Part shown: positions 50,393 to 59,622 of the stretch, piece by piece
Numbering within the stretch: the first letter of the stretch is position 1
Layout: the number at the start of each line of letters is the position of its first letter
Notes under the pieces: model-generated
Seen by the model: only the letters and a program-made list of their open reading frames with translations
What the model was told of the DNA's origin: nothing
The model's database searches: none
Program-made: the position numbers and the translations under genes
Assembly (NCBI GenBank): GCA_964634205.1
Contig: CAZWKE010000002.1
Span: 107,329 to 171,328, forward strand
Reading direction: 5' to 3'
Length of the DNA: 64,000 bases
DNA from: JAFGGG01 sp964634205
Lineage (GTDB): Bacteria; Spirochaetota; Spirochaetia; SZUA-6; RPPD01

Positions 50393-51169
50393 ATGAAGGT
50401 GTTTAATCTACGAATTACCATATGTATATTTCTTTGTGCGGTGGTTTTTACGCTGAACGCCCAAAGTAAGGATTCCGCGTATGTACAGAGTATCTACCTG
50501 CAGGAATATATCGTACAAAAAGCATATGATTACCTCGGCACTCCCTATCGTTATGGGGATGAGAGTAAGAAGGGCACGGATTGTTCCGGCCTTATCTACG
50601 CCGTGTACAAGGATGTGTTGGGAACCGCTCCGGCGCGTTCGGTTACCGGGTTATACAAGGCGGGCCGGGAGGTAAAGGGCACGCCCGTGCCGGGAGACCT
50701 GGTATTTTTTAATACTGTCGGGGGGATTTCGCATGTGGGAATTTATATCGGCGATCATAAATTCATTCACGCGGCTTCCCAGGGCCCCAAAACCGGGGTA
50801 ATCACCTCTTCTTTGGAGGAGAAATACTATAAAACCCGTTATTTGGGCGCAAAACGCCTGCTGGATTACGGGGCTCCGGTACTCAAACTAAAGGTGCCGG
50901 ATAGTCCCCGCACCGCCAAGCTGCTTGCCCCCATAACACCGGGCATTCCCCTATATATCTATATTGTGAACAGCAGCAAGGAACCCGAGCTTTTGACCGT
51001 CCAGGCACAAAGAGGGGACGAGCTTTTTTTCAGCAAGAACATTCGCAGCGGGGACACCTACCAGTACTCCATGCTGTGGTTCACCCCCGGAAAGGGTAAC
51101 TGGACAATCATCCTGAAAAATAAAAAGGGAGAGGACCTGCTTACCCTGAAGTTCACGGTTGAGGGGTAG
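50393..51169 (+). CDS. Secreted NlpC/P60 endopeptidase with extra C-terminal domain
   Basis: The 258-residue protein has a signal peptide (about 1-24, MKVFNLRITICIFLCAVVFT) and an NlpC/P60 domain (about 37-160) with the catalytic Cys in GTDCSGLIYAVY, the His in GISHVGIYIGDHKFIH and the third residue nearby. These enzymes cut peptides in peptidoglycan. The last 90 residues (after SPRTAKLLAPITPG) form a probable beta-sandwich with no assigned family. GGAGGG precedes the ATG closely. The neighbour murJ supports a cell-wall context. Confidence 0.92.
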   Translation: MKVFNLRITICIFLCAVVFTLNAQSKDSAYVQSIYLQEYIVQKAYDYLGTPYRYGDESKKGTDCSGLIYAVYKDVLGTAPARSVTGLYKAGREVKGTPVPGDLVFFNTVGGISHVGIYIGDHKFIHAASQGPKTGVITSSLEEKYYKTRYLGAKRLLDYGAPVLKLKVPDSPRTAKLLAPITPGIPLYIYIVNSSKEPELLTVQAQRGDELFFSKNIRSGDTYQYSMLWFTPGKGNWTIILKNKKGEDLLTLKFTVEG

Positions 51170-52766
51170 CCGAATCAAAACCGAAAAATCAGCCCGCAGA
51201 AACTCAGTCACCACCGTAGGGGTCATGATCTGCACATTCATCTCAAGGATTTTGGGATTTTTGCGTATTTTTGTGGTCTCATTGGTGTTCGGCGGCAAGG
51301 GCGCGGCCGACGTTATCAACGGGGTGTTTAACCTCCCCAATAACTTAAGAAAACTTTTTGCCGAAGGCGCGCTTTCATCGGCATTTATTCCCACACTCTC
51401 AGGTGCGGTAGTTGATGACCCGTCCGGAATACGGCCGCGGAAAATCACCCGGAACCTGATTTCCTTTCTGCTTGTCATCCTGGTTCCCCTGGTTGCCCTG
51501 GCGGTGGTTTTTGCGGGGCCGCTGGTACACCTGCTGCTGCATTTTGACGATCCCGCGAAAATGCGGATGGCGGTCGATCTTTTTCGGTGGGTATTCAGTT
51601 ACATATTTTTTATCAGTATCAGTGCGGTGATTATGGGGGCGCTTAACGCCAAAAACTCATTTATTATTCCGGCGATCACCCCCATTCTTTTTTCAATCTG
51701 TGTCATCGGCTCGATTCTTTTACTCTATAGCTCACTGGGGATTTTCTCCTTGGCAGCGGGTATTATCGCGGGCGGGATTGCCCAGGTTATATTCCAGCTG
51801 CCGGTATTTTTGAAAAGGGGGTATGACCTGCGTCCTGATTTCAGGCTGAATAATCCTGATTTCAGGCAGATTCTGCATAAATGGGGTCCCGCGCTGTTTT
51901 CCTCCACTATTTTCGCGGTCAACCAGGTTATCGCCATATACCTGGCCAGTTACCTGGAAGACGGCAGCGTTACCGCGTTGACCAACGCCGTGGTGTTTGT
52001 GCAGCTTCCGCTGGGTATTTTTTCCAACTCCATTGTCACCGTGCTGTTCCCTCACATGTCGCGGCAGGCGGCGGCAAACGATATCCGGGGTCTAAGGGAG
52101 TCCATCAGCTACGGCATGCGTTTTATCATGATTCTTCTGATCCCTTCCGCCCTGCTGCTTATTTTCATGGGGAATGATATTATCCGTATGCTGCTGCAGT
52201 ATGGTAAATTTCGTGCGGCCGACACGCAGCGCACGGCCCTGGTGTTAGGCGGTTACTCACTGGGGCTTTATTCCACCGGCGCGCTTTACCTGTTTCAGCG
52301 CTTTTTTTATTCCTGCAAGGATTTCCGCTCTCCGGCGATTGTGGCGGTTGTTATCATGGTAACGGACATCGTTTTTTCTTTACTGCTGATGAATACACCG
52401 CTCCGTGTCACGGGCCTTGCGGTGGCCAACAGTATTGCCTTTACGGTAGGGGTGGGTATTCTGTTGTATCTTGCCAGGCGCCGGCTGGGCCGCCTGGACG
52501 GAAAGAAAATACTTGTCACCGGCAAAAAAACCGTGATTGCCATGGTGCCCCTGCTGGCGGTTATTTTCTGCTATCTTTATCTGGTAAGGGGTATGATTCA
52601 TTTTCCCCAGCTTGCTTTTATTTATGTAATTATTGTAGTATTTTTTATATGTGTTCTGGCCATGGGAGTAACGGCGTTGATGTACGTATTATTGAAAGTG
52701 GATATTTTTTACGATCTTATAGGGAGAATCTTTAAAAGAGGCAAGGAGGATGGGCATGCGAACTAA
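51159..52766 (+). CDS. murJ: Lipid II flippase MurJ
   Basis: MurJ moves lipid II across the inner membrane for peptidoglycan synthesis. The 535-residue protein has about 14 membrane spans and family features: MICTFISRILGFLRIFVVS, GVFNLPNNLRKLFAEGALSSAFIPTL, RWVFSYIFFISISAVIMGALNAKNSF, QLPLGIFSNSIVTVLFPHMSR and MLLQYGKFRAADTQRTA. The TTG at 51159 overlaps the NlpC gene end and is the only usable start upstream of the conserved region. It ends inside the start of the HEAT gene. Confidence 0.94.
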   Translation: MRGSRIKTEKSARRNSVTTVGVMICTFISRILGFLRIFVVSLVFGGKGAADVINGVFNLPNNLRKLFAEGALSSAFIPTLSGAVVDDPSGIRPRKITRNLISFLLVILVPLVALAVVFAGPLVHLLLHFDDPAKMRMAVDLFRWVFSYIFFISISAVIMGALNAKNSFIIPAITPILFSICVIGSILLLYSSLGIFSLAAGIIAGGIAQVIFQLPVFLKRGYDLRPDFRLNNPDFRQILHKWGPALFSSTIFAVNQVIAIYLASYLEDGSVTALTNAVVFVQLPLGIFSNSIVTVLFPHMSRQAAANDIRGLRESISYGMRFIMILLIPSALLLIFMGNDIIRMLLQYGKFRAADTQRTALVLGGYSLGLYSTGALYLFQRFFYSCKDFRSPAIVAVVIMVTDIVFSLLLMNTPLRVTGLAVANSIAFTVGVGILLYLARRRLGRLDGKKILVTGKKTVIAMVPLLAVIFCYLYLVRGMIHFPQLAFIYVIIVVFFICVLAMGVTALMYVLLKVDIFYDLIGRIFKRGKEDGHAN

Positions 52767-54096
52767 ACCTGCTTTTATGCTTTTAATCCTGCTGATGCTG
52801 TTGTGCCTGCCGTTGACGATTATTGCGGCACAGGACAAGCAGGGTTTCCTGGACAAATGGCGGGAAACCCTGAAGTACGGCATAGACCAGGAGATAATCG
52901 AGGTACTGCAGCGCCTGAAAGCCCTCAAAGAAAACGGCCTCGACAAGGAGCTGCAGGATGTTTTGGCAAAATCCGTCAGTACCGATGTCCGTAAGGGGAT
53001 CCTTGATTTTTTTACGGGGCAGAAATATACGCCCGCCGAGGATATTGCCTGTACCCTGCTGAAGAACCATGAGAATGAGGATCCTGATCTGGTCAGAGCG
53101 CTGCTTGTGTACCTGGGCGCGATCAAATCCAGAAAGGCCAATCCCACGGTTCTCTCACTTATTACCAATGATAATGATTCGATTGCCCAGCAGGCCATTA
53201 TGACTCTGGGGCAGATCGGAGACCGGGCCAGCGAGGACATCCTGCTTGCCAAACTCGCGGATAAAGAGTTTCCCGAATCAAGAAAGTCACAGATTATCAC
53301 GGCCCTGGGAGATGTCGGGTCGGATAAATCGGTGGACGCCCTGTTAAAAATTGTGGAAAATACCGGGGCGGACAAGATCTGGCGCATGTACGCGTGTGAG
53401 GCCCTGGGGAAGATTGGGGATGCCCGCGCCGTTCCGGTGATAAAAAAGGTCTTTGCCCAGGCTGATCCCCTGCTCAAGGCCTATGCCGCCGGTGCCATGG
53501 CGCATTTTAACCTTTCTGATGTTATTGATATCCTTATTCAGGGATTAAAGGATAATTTTTGGAAGGTGAGGATTGCTTCGGCCAAGGCCCTGGCCCGGCC
53601 GGATGCGGCCAAGGCGGTCCCGATTCTGAAATATAAAGCCTACAATGACCCGGAAAACGTGGTCCGCAGGGAGGCCGTGCGTACCCTCGGTGCCATCGGT
53701 ACCGGCGAAGCCTTTCATATCCTGCGGCAGTTGTTTGAGGATGAGGGACAAATAAACGAAATCCGCCAGGCCGCGCTTGACACGCTGATCAAACATGATC
53801 TTTCACCCGCAACCATAGCTTCAATCAAAAAGGTAATCATCAGCGCGGACCGGCGCAACAATCACCGGGTGCTGGATTTCATCGGGCGTACCCTGGGTAC
53901 CGCCGAATCGGGAGGCCTCCGGCCCATTTTTATTGTTTTTATGGAAAGCTCCTATTCGGTGCTGCGTATTTACGGTATTCGCGGGGTGGTGCACAACAAG
54001 CTGTATGATCTTAAGGGAAGAATCGAGGATCTTTCCGAGAAAGATCCCAATTCTTCGGTTAAAAAAGAAGCTGACTCGGCGTTAGGCCAGTTTTAA
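52756..54096 (+). CDS. Exported HEAT-repeat protein
   Basis: The 446-residue protein begins with a signal peptide (MRTKPAFMLLILLMLLCLPLTIIAAQ). It then carries a series of HEAT repeats, for example DLVRALLVYLGAIKSRKANP, QQAIMTLGQIGDRASEDILLAKL, YACEALGKIGDARAVPVIKKVF and RREAVRTLGAIGTGEAFHIL. It is thus an alpha-solenoid on the outer side of the inner membrane. The role is not known. ATG 52756 has better spacing to AGGAGG than ATG 52750. It overlaps murJ by 11 bases and converges with the VWA gene. Confidence 0.85.
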   Translation: MRTKPAFMLLILLMLLCLPLTIIAAQDKQGFLDKWRETLKYGIDQEIIEVLQRLKALKENGLDKELQDVLAKSVSTDVRKGILDFFTGQKYTPAEDIACTLLKNHENEDPDLVRALLVYLGAIKSRKANPTVLSLITNDNDSIAQQAIMTLGQIGDRASEDILLAKLADKEFPESRKSQIITALGDVGSDKSVDALLKIVENTGADKIWRMYACEALGKIGDARAVPVIKKVFAQADPLLKAYAAGAMAHFNLSDVIDILIQGLKDNFWKVRIASAKALARPDAAKAVPILKYKAYNDPENVVRREAVRTLGAIGTGEAFHILRQLFEDEGQINEIRQAALDTLIKHDLSPATIASIKKVIISADRRNNHRVLDFIGRTLGTAESGGLRPIFIVFMESSYSVLRIYGIRGVVHNKLYDLKGRIEDLSEKDPNSSVKKEADSALGQF

Positions 54097-54100
54097 CTTA

Positions 54101-55741
54101 TTATTCTCCTGTCTGATTCTCCCTGATGGAACGCAGCAGGGCGTTTAACTGTTCCAGTGGTGAAATATACCGGTAAAAACTTAAGGTGAACTCATAACCT
54201 TTTTCCGAGACAAGCGAAATTTCTTTACCCAAACAGTCTTTCAGCGGGCGCTTCAACCAGGGGAAGAACCGGAGTTTCAACGGGGTAAATATAAAACGGC
54301 TGCCGTCAAAATGGATTTCCGCGATATGATGGGGTATGGGTACCAGGAAAATCAGGAATGCCGAGTGACCGCCCCCCACGCTTACCGGTTTGTTTTTATG
54401 GAGGGTATGAATATTTCTGAACCCGATGTGGCGTTTCTGCAGTTCCACGACCATTTCGATGGGGAAGGAAACATGGCTGTAATCCGCTTTTAACTTTTGC
54501 TGATGTGCTGTTTCTGCTTTGGGTGTTGCGGAGACAACCGTTGTTGTGGCGGCGGTTTCAACTCTCTGCCCGGAAGGAGCGGAAGTCGAGTCGGGAGTGT
54601 ATGCCCCGGCCTGGTCCACCACTTTGACAAACTTTCGTTCATACGGCCGCCTGCGGATAAATACAATCAGCAGGATGATCACCGCCAGCCCCAGAAGAAT
54701 TCCCAGTCCGGGAAGGATATAGGAGAGAAAAAAGCCGGTGATATCCGCGGCCTGCCCCGGTACATAGGTAAAGACCAGCTCTCCCTTGCTTCCGATAATC
54801 CTCTTGTCTCCGTCAAAAACCAGGGTCACCGGCAGGCGCTGCGCCCCGGGTGTAAGTTCCTCCGCCAGTACAAGCGGCGCGTTCAGGGTAATCTCGGCCT
54901 GCGGCGGAACCTCAGCCGTGACTTTGGGTGTGTCCAGCAGGTTTGTATCCCCCGAGCGGACCCCCGTAAGGGTGACCGTTATACTTTGTGTCCCATTGTT
55001 TTTTATGATAAACGGCACGGTAAAACGCCTGCCCTTTGTTCCCAAATCGGACGGGAAGATTACCTGGGCAAGACCGGTTGTTTGGGCTAAAAGCTTTTCT
55101 TTTTCCTCCGGGGAATATTTTTTTATGGTGATATCCAGTTCACGGGCCATTTCCTTTAAAAAATCGGCCCGCTTATCGGGAGCGCCTTCTTTTACCTTTC
55201 CTGTTTTTTCATCGATCTCCGGTATCTGCAGAATATGGACGTCCCAGCCCTTGTTTTTTATCAGGCGGGCCTTTTCCATAAACTCTTTCATCAACACCTG
55301 GTAATCTTTATCGTTCCGGCTGCCCGGCGGCGGATCGTGGATACCGTCGGTAACAAGAATAATAAGTTTCTGATCTTTTTGCGGCAGTGAATCGACATAG
55401 TTATACAGGAAATTGATCGCGCCCAGAAGGTCGGTATATTTGCCGACCAACAAGGGGGCCTTCAACTGCAGTACCTTGTTTTTAATGTAGGTTTTGCTGT
55501 CTCCGTTTACAATCCGCTCCCGGATTTCAACCTTGGTTTTAGCGGAGAACTGGAGCAGGCTGAAGGAATCGCCCTTATGCAGGATCTGATCCAGCATGGA
55601 GTTAATCAGGTAATTTTCAATATCATCAAAGGGTTGCCACAGACTCCATGAGGTGTCTACCATGACCACCACGTCAATGCTTTCCGCCCACAGAAAGCAG
55701 ATGTTAACCAGTAAACAAACAATCAGACATAATTTTTTCAT
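54101..55741 (-). CDS. VWA-domain membrane protein
   Basis: The 546-residue protein has a signal peptide (about 1-19) and a von Willebrand A domain (about 22-230) with a full MIDAS motif: DTSWS (29-33), the Thr in GKYTDLLGA and VTDGIHD. A beta-rich region (240-340) precedes one membrane span (about 345-367, LSYILPGLGILLGLAVIILLIVFI) and a cytosolic tail of about 180 residues with no known domain. It should bind a protein partner with metal on the outside and signal or anchor on the inside. It ends an operon with the TPR protein and greA and overlaps greA by four bases. Confidence 0.83.
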   Translation of the reverse strand: MKKLCLIVCLLVNICFLWAESIDVVVMVDTSWSLWQPFDDIENYLINSMLDQILHKGDSFSLLQFSAKTKVEIRERIVNGDSKTYIKNKVLQLKAPLLVGKYTDLLGAINFLYNYVDSLPQKDQKLIILVTDGIHDPPPGSRNDKDYQVLMKEFMEKARLIKNKGWDVHILQIPEIDEKTGKVKEGAPDKRADFLKEMARELDITIKKYSPEEKEKLLAQTTGLAQVIFPSDLGTKGRRFTVPFIIKNNGTQSITVTLTGVRSGDTNLLDTPKVTAEVPPQAEITLNAPLVLAEELTPGAQRLPVTLVFDGDKRIIGSKGELVFTYVPGQAADITGFFLSYILPGLGILLGLAVIILLIVFIRRRPYERKFVKVVDQAGAYTPDSTSAPSGQRVETAATTTVVSATPKAETAHQQKLKADYSHVSFPIEMVVELQKRHIGFRNIHTLHKNKPVSVGGGHSAFLIFLVPIPHHIAEIHFDGSRFIFTPLKLRFFPWLKRPLKDCLGKEISLVSEKGYEFTLSFYRYISPLEQLNALLRSIRENQTGE

Positions 55742-58419
55742 AACCTCGCCTTTTTTATATTATTTATTCGATAATGAAACTCCTGTTCATTTATCTTAAA
55801 TTTCAACTCTTCTCCCACTTTATGGTTGTAAAGGTTGCTTCCCAGGGGGGAGAGGTAGGAAATAATATTTTTAGCGGGTTCGGACTCCCAGGGCCCGAAA
55901 ATGGTATATTCTTCTTCTTCCGCGGTCTGCAGATTCTCCAGACTTACCATCGTGCCGAAGGAAACCTTATCGATATTTTCGTCGTTTTCATTATAAATCT
56001 CGGCGTTCAATATCTCTTCCTGGAGTTTGGAGGTGCTGGTTTTAAGGAGTTCCTGCTTTTCCAACGCGGCCTTGTATTCGGCGTTTTCCCGTAAGTCGCC
56101 CTTTTTCATGGCCACCCCGATTTCTTTGGAGTTCTCCGGAATTTCAACTTCGATGATATGCTTCAGAGTTTTTTGCTTTTCTTCGAATCCTTTCCTTGTT
56201 ACCATCAGCCTGCCGCGTACCTTTTCCTTTTCGTGTTCTCCCAGGAAGTGAAATTCGGGGAATTTGGACTTGATCTTCTGTTTCAGCTGGATTTTCAGCG
56301 CAGGATCAAGGTCTTTTATGTCTTCCACCAGGGTAAAAAGCCTGGTGATGGAGTCTTCGTCGGAGTTCATCAGGTGGTCAAGCAGCCGTTTCTCGTCAAA
56401 AAGAAAATGTTGGATCTGTTTGTTCAGCTTGCGGTTCAGACTGACGTCCCGCCGGTTCTTGATTTCCCTGTAGGTGATATCGAGCAGGTGGACCATGCAG
56501 ATGAGGATTTTTTCATTCTCTACGCCCAGTTTGGCATACCAGGGCTCGTCAATAATGGTCCGCACAAGCCAGATAAACGGTTCCCGCATGTCGCGGTAAT
56601 GATTGAGCAGGTTTCCGAACAATTCCTGGATTTTTCCTATCCTGTTGTTGGCCACCAGTTCATCGATGATAAATTTATTGAGATAAAAACGCAGCAGGTC
56701 GATATAGTAGTCTTCCCAGTTTTCCAGATGTTGTTTACTCTGGATCAGGAACTCTTTTTTCAGTTCGTTATCGTCGATCTTACTGAAAATGCCCGCCTTA
56801 TCTTCGGTTTTATCCAACAGCTCTTTAAAATCATACTGAAGGTCAGGATTAAGGAAAGGATACACCGCGATAATCTTCTGCACAAGCAGGAAACTGGCGA
56901 TCACGTACTCCGAGACATTGGAATAGCTTTTGGCGAACCCTACAAAATATGAGAACATCTCGTTGAAATATTCCGAATCCGGGTCGGAGTGGTTCAGAAA
57001 ATCCTCGATTGTTTTTACCCGGTTGAAGAAATTCTTTTCGGCCTTGAATTTATTGAAGGCCTTTTCCTCAAAAGAGATGGGTTTGTCCCGGACCATGAAG
57101 TGGTCCAGTTTATCCGGGTAGTTTCCAAAAATAGGATTGGTTTTAAGAATTTTCCGGGCTTCCGTGCTCCATTTGGACCACTTGCCGGCGGAAAACAAAT
57201 CCGGCACAAGCTCCGCTTTGATCTGCTTCATATTGGCTATATTGTCATAGCTCTTAATGATTATTTTCAAGGCCCATACGGGATCGCTTTCTATTTTAGC
57301 GGCCAACTCTTTTTTGTCCATAGTGGTTTTTAACACCCAGATATGATCCTTTTCCAGGGTTTTCAGGGCACTGACCGCCATCTTCAGAGACATCTTATGG
57401 TTTTTCTTATTGGGAAAATCGATGATAAACATGTCATCCTTTATGCTTGAAATCTTCCCGATCCCCCAGCTGCGGTGGTAGACATAGTTGTTCTCATCAA
57501 ATGAGATATGCTTTTCAAAATCCGCGATCGCCTCATGGACGTTACGCCAGCTCTGACTCAGGTTGGAGATTTTTATGTAATCCTCCAGGTGGCTGTGGTC
57601 TTTGTATTTTTCCCGGAAACAGCGGATGAGTTCTTTGCGGGTATTAAAGTCCTTGGGATTGTAGCTTAAGATACTCTTGGCAATCTCAATTGCACCTTCC
57701 CAGTCCTGTGACTCAATGTAGATCGGATAAAGCAGCTCAAGCAGAGAAGCGGCCCGCTCCCTGCTTAAGTTTTTTACGATCTTTTTTTCTATATTAAAGA
57801 AGAAATCCAGATCATCATGAACATACTCAATCAGTTTGGCCCATATATCCTTTACGTTGGAATACATTTTTTTATTGATATAGCGGTGCAGCGCTTTTTT
57901 ATAATATTCTATGGCGCCTTCGATATCTTCGTCCGCTTCCTTTTTTTCGGCCAGCTGCCGTACGATTTCGGTTTCTTCGTAATCGATTTTGATGAGGCGT
58001 TCCCATATTTTGAATTTCTTATCGTCCTCATTCTTGTTGATATAAGAGTCGGCCAGGGTGCGCAGGGCAAACTTATTCTCTCCGAAATCAAGAATGCGCT
58101 TGCATAAATACTCGACGATGCTCCATTTGTGGTTGTCGGCAAAGATGTTGATCAGCACCACAAGGTGAGAGTCGTCCACCAGGTGTTTGCTGAGGGCAAA
58201 CACCCCGGAAATATACAGGGCGATAATACTGTTCTTGGTGTGCTGCAGATGCTCATCGCAGAGTTCTTTTACCTCCTCACGCAGTCCTTCCTCGGTTGTC
58301 TTGCGGATTATTTCATCCAACTCCTTAAAATTATTGATACTATAGCTGTTGAGGGTCGCTCTTGTCCATTTTTCTTCGTTTAAGAGTTCGTTGATTGTTT
58401 TTAGAATATCTTCTGCCAT
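55738..58419 (-). CDS. greA: Giant GreA-type transcription elongation factor
   Basis: GreA reactivates backtracked RNA polymerase by cleaving the transcript. Only the last 160 or so residues match ordinary GreA: VTRKGFEEKQKTLKHIIEVEIP, GDLRENAEYKAALEKQELL with the acidic tip Asp and Glu, then the FKBP-like end (FGTMVSL, ISYLSPLGSNLYNHKVGEELKFKI). The preceding 730 residues are all-helical, partly TPR-like, with no motif I can name. Such a fused GreA of about 900 residues is known in Treponema and Borrelia, and it is the main reason for calling this a spirochaete. The start at 58419 follows AGAGGAAA. An ATG at 58446 overlaps the upstream stop and is the alternative. Confidence 0.88.
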   Translation of the reverse strand: MAEDILKTINELLNEEKWTRATLNSYSINNFKELDEIIRKTTEEGLREEVKELCDEHLQHTKNSIIALYISGVFALSKHLVDDSHLVVLINIFADNHKWSIVEYLCKRILDFGENKFALRTLADSYINKNEDDKKFKIWERLIKIDYEETEIVRQLAEKKEADEDIEGAIEYYKKALHRYINKKMYSNVKDIWAKLIEYVHDDLDFFFNIEKKIVKNLSRERAASLLELLYPIYIESQDWEGAIEIAKSILSYNPKDFNTRKELIRCFREKYKDHSHLEDYIKISNLSQSWRNVHEAIADFEKHISFDENNYVYHRSWGIGKISSIKDDMFIIDFPNKKNHKMSLKMAVSALKTLEKDHIWVLKTTMDKKELAAKIESDPVWALKIIIKSYDNIANMKQIKAELVPDLFSAGKWSKWSTEARKILKTNPIFGNYPDKLDHFMVRDKPISFEEKAFNKFKAEKNFFNRVKTIEDFLNHSDPDSEYFNEMFSYFVGFAKSYSNVSEYVIASFLLVQKIIAVYPFLNPDLQYDFKELLDKTEDKAGIFSKIDDNELKKEFLIQSKQHLENWEDYYIDLLRFYLNKFIIDELVANNRIGKIQELFGNLLNHYRDMREPFIWLVRTIIDEPWYAKLGVENEKILICMVHLLDITYREIKNRRDVSLNRKLNKQIQHFLFDEKRLLDHLMNSDEDSITRLFTLVEDIKDLDPALKIQLKQKIKSKFPEFHFLGEHEKEKVRGRLMVTRKGFEEKQKTLKHIIEVEIPENSKEIGVAMKKGDLRENAEYKAALEKQELLKTSTSKLQEEILNAEIYNENDENIDKVSFGTMVSLENLQTAEEEEYTIFGPWESEPAKNIISYLSPLGSNLYNHKVGEELKFKINEQEFHYRINNIKKARL

Positions 58420-58442
58420 GATTTCCTCTTTCGTTGCTTGAT

Positions 58443-59375
58443 TCATTTAATATATTGAAAATAAGTATTTTCGTCTGCACCTTTTATTTTTAAAAGCAGG
58501 GCGTCAATGTCCGCCTGCGGTGCCTTTATGCCGACATAATGGTCCATAAGCCAAAAGTATTTGTTTAAAAGCAGGGGGATCAGAGTGGCGGCCTCCTCTT
58601 TTTTTTCCTGTAATCTCCCCTCAAGTCCGGCGATCGCCTGATTCAGTTTACCGATTTCAATCGGTTTTAATTCACGTTTAATATTGAAAATACCGTAGAT
58701 GGTGCCGTAAACCGGGATCCACAGGTTTACCTCCCGCTCATGTTTCCCGCTTCCCAGGATTTTTTCCACCAGGGCATGGATAAACGGCGACTCAAGCCCG
58801 GAAAGGTCTATTGCCGGCGGATCGATAAAAAATGCCTCCCTGAAAAAAAGTTTGGCCGGTTTGACCTCATCAATCTGGGCATAGCAGTCGGCCAGGTCCG
58901 CCAGCACCTGCGGGTCATTTCTTTTGATCTGGTTGGCGTGTTCCAGGATCTCGATGGCGTTTTCGTAGTTCCCCAGTCCCTTGTGCAGCCTGCCGATCCG
59001 CGAAACGCTTTCGAAATCAAACAGCTCCTTTGAATCGGCCAGGAGCAGGTAGTTTTCCAGCGCCAGGCTGTAGACAAAGTGCTTGATATTATAGAAGCAG
59101 CTGGGTGCCAGGTTTGTCAGGGGCGAAACCTGCCGTAAAAAATGGTTCCATTCATCCATGAGGTATTCACTTTGCAGATAGTGGTCCATTCTCAGGGAGT
59201 TTTCCTTTCTTTCCTTCCAGAAATACGCACACTGCAGCGCTTCCGTAATTTCGGGTCTTTCACTGTCCAGCTCTCCCGCCCGGTGCAGCAGATCGATGCT
59301 TTCCTCGAATCCCCCCCGTTTAAGAGCGCTGTATGCTGTCTTTACTATTCGGTTTACTTCTGTTTTTTGTGCCAC
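58443..59375 (-). CDS. TPR-like protein upstream of greA
   Basis: The 310-residue protein is helical with TPR units at the beginning (SALKRGGFEESIDLLHRAGEL) and in the middle (SVSRIGRLHKGLGNYENAIEILEHA, ADLADCYAQIDEVKPAKLFF). The C-terminal part (NLWIPVYGTIYGIFNIKRELKPIEIGK) is not assigned. It has no signal peptide. The start is a GTG at 59375 behind a strong promoter. It is the first gene of the TPR-greA-VWA operon and might work with the helical half of GreA, which is only a guess from position. Confidence 0.75.
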   Translation of the reverse strand: MAQKTEVNRIVKTAYSALKRGGFEESIDLLHRAGELDSERPEITEALQCAYFWKERKENSLRMDHYLQSEYLMDEWNHFLRQVSPLTNLAPSCFYNIKHFVYSLALENYLLLADSKELFDFESVSRIGRLHKGLGNYENAIEILEHANQIKRNDPQVLADLADCYAQIDEVKPAKLFFREAFFIDPPAIDLSGLESPFIHALVEKILGSGKHEREVNLWIPVYGTIYGIFNIKRELKPIEIGKLNQAIAGLEGRLQEKKEEAATLIPLLLNKYFWLMDHYVGIKAPQADIDALLLKIKGADENTYFQYIK

Positions 59376-59413
59376 GGATCTTTTCAGTTTATAAGTAAAG
59401 TTGTTTGGTTTTC

Positions 59414-59441
59414 ATTATACCAGCCTGATCTTTTTAGTCAA
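59414..59441 (-). promoter_or_regulatory. Strong promoter of the TPR-greA-VWA operon
   Basis: On the minus strand TTGACT (59441-59436) and a perfect TATAAT (59419-59414) are 16 bases apart, 38 bases upstream of the GTG start. Confidence 0.75.
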
Positions 59442-59622
59442 TTACGGCTATTCCCATTTTGCATATTTTCTCCGGGGAATAAATCTGTGTATAATTGACA
59501 CACAAGCGCAAAACCGCTTGCTTCAATTTTAAAATTCACTTAAAAAAAGTAAAAGTTCTTGCGAAAAAGAGTGATAATCCGTAGAGTATCAGCAGTATAT
59601 TTAAAAGGGGAGAACATCTGTT

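Noticed and set aside
51155..51240. A later start for murJ
   Set aside because: An internal Met near the first span would remove the conserved N-terminal residues; the TTG at 51159 is retained although its ribosome binding site is weak.
59485..59520. TGTGT-ACACA dyad with TATAAT and TTGACA just upstream of rpe
   Set aside because: The TATAAT and TTGACA are adjacent and in the wrong order for one promoter, and no matching partner boxes were found. It may be an operator but the support is too thin.
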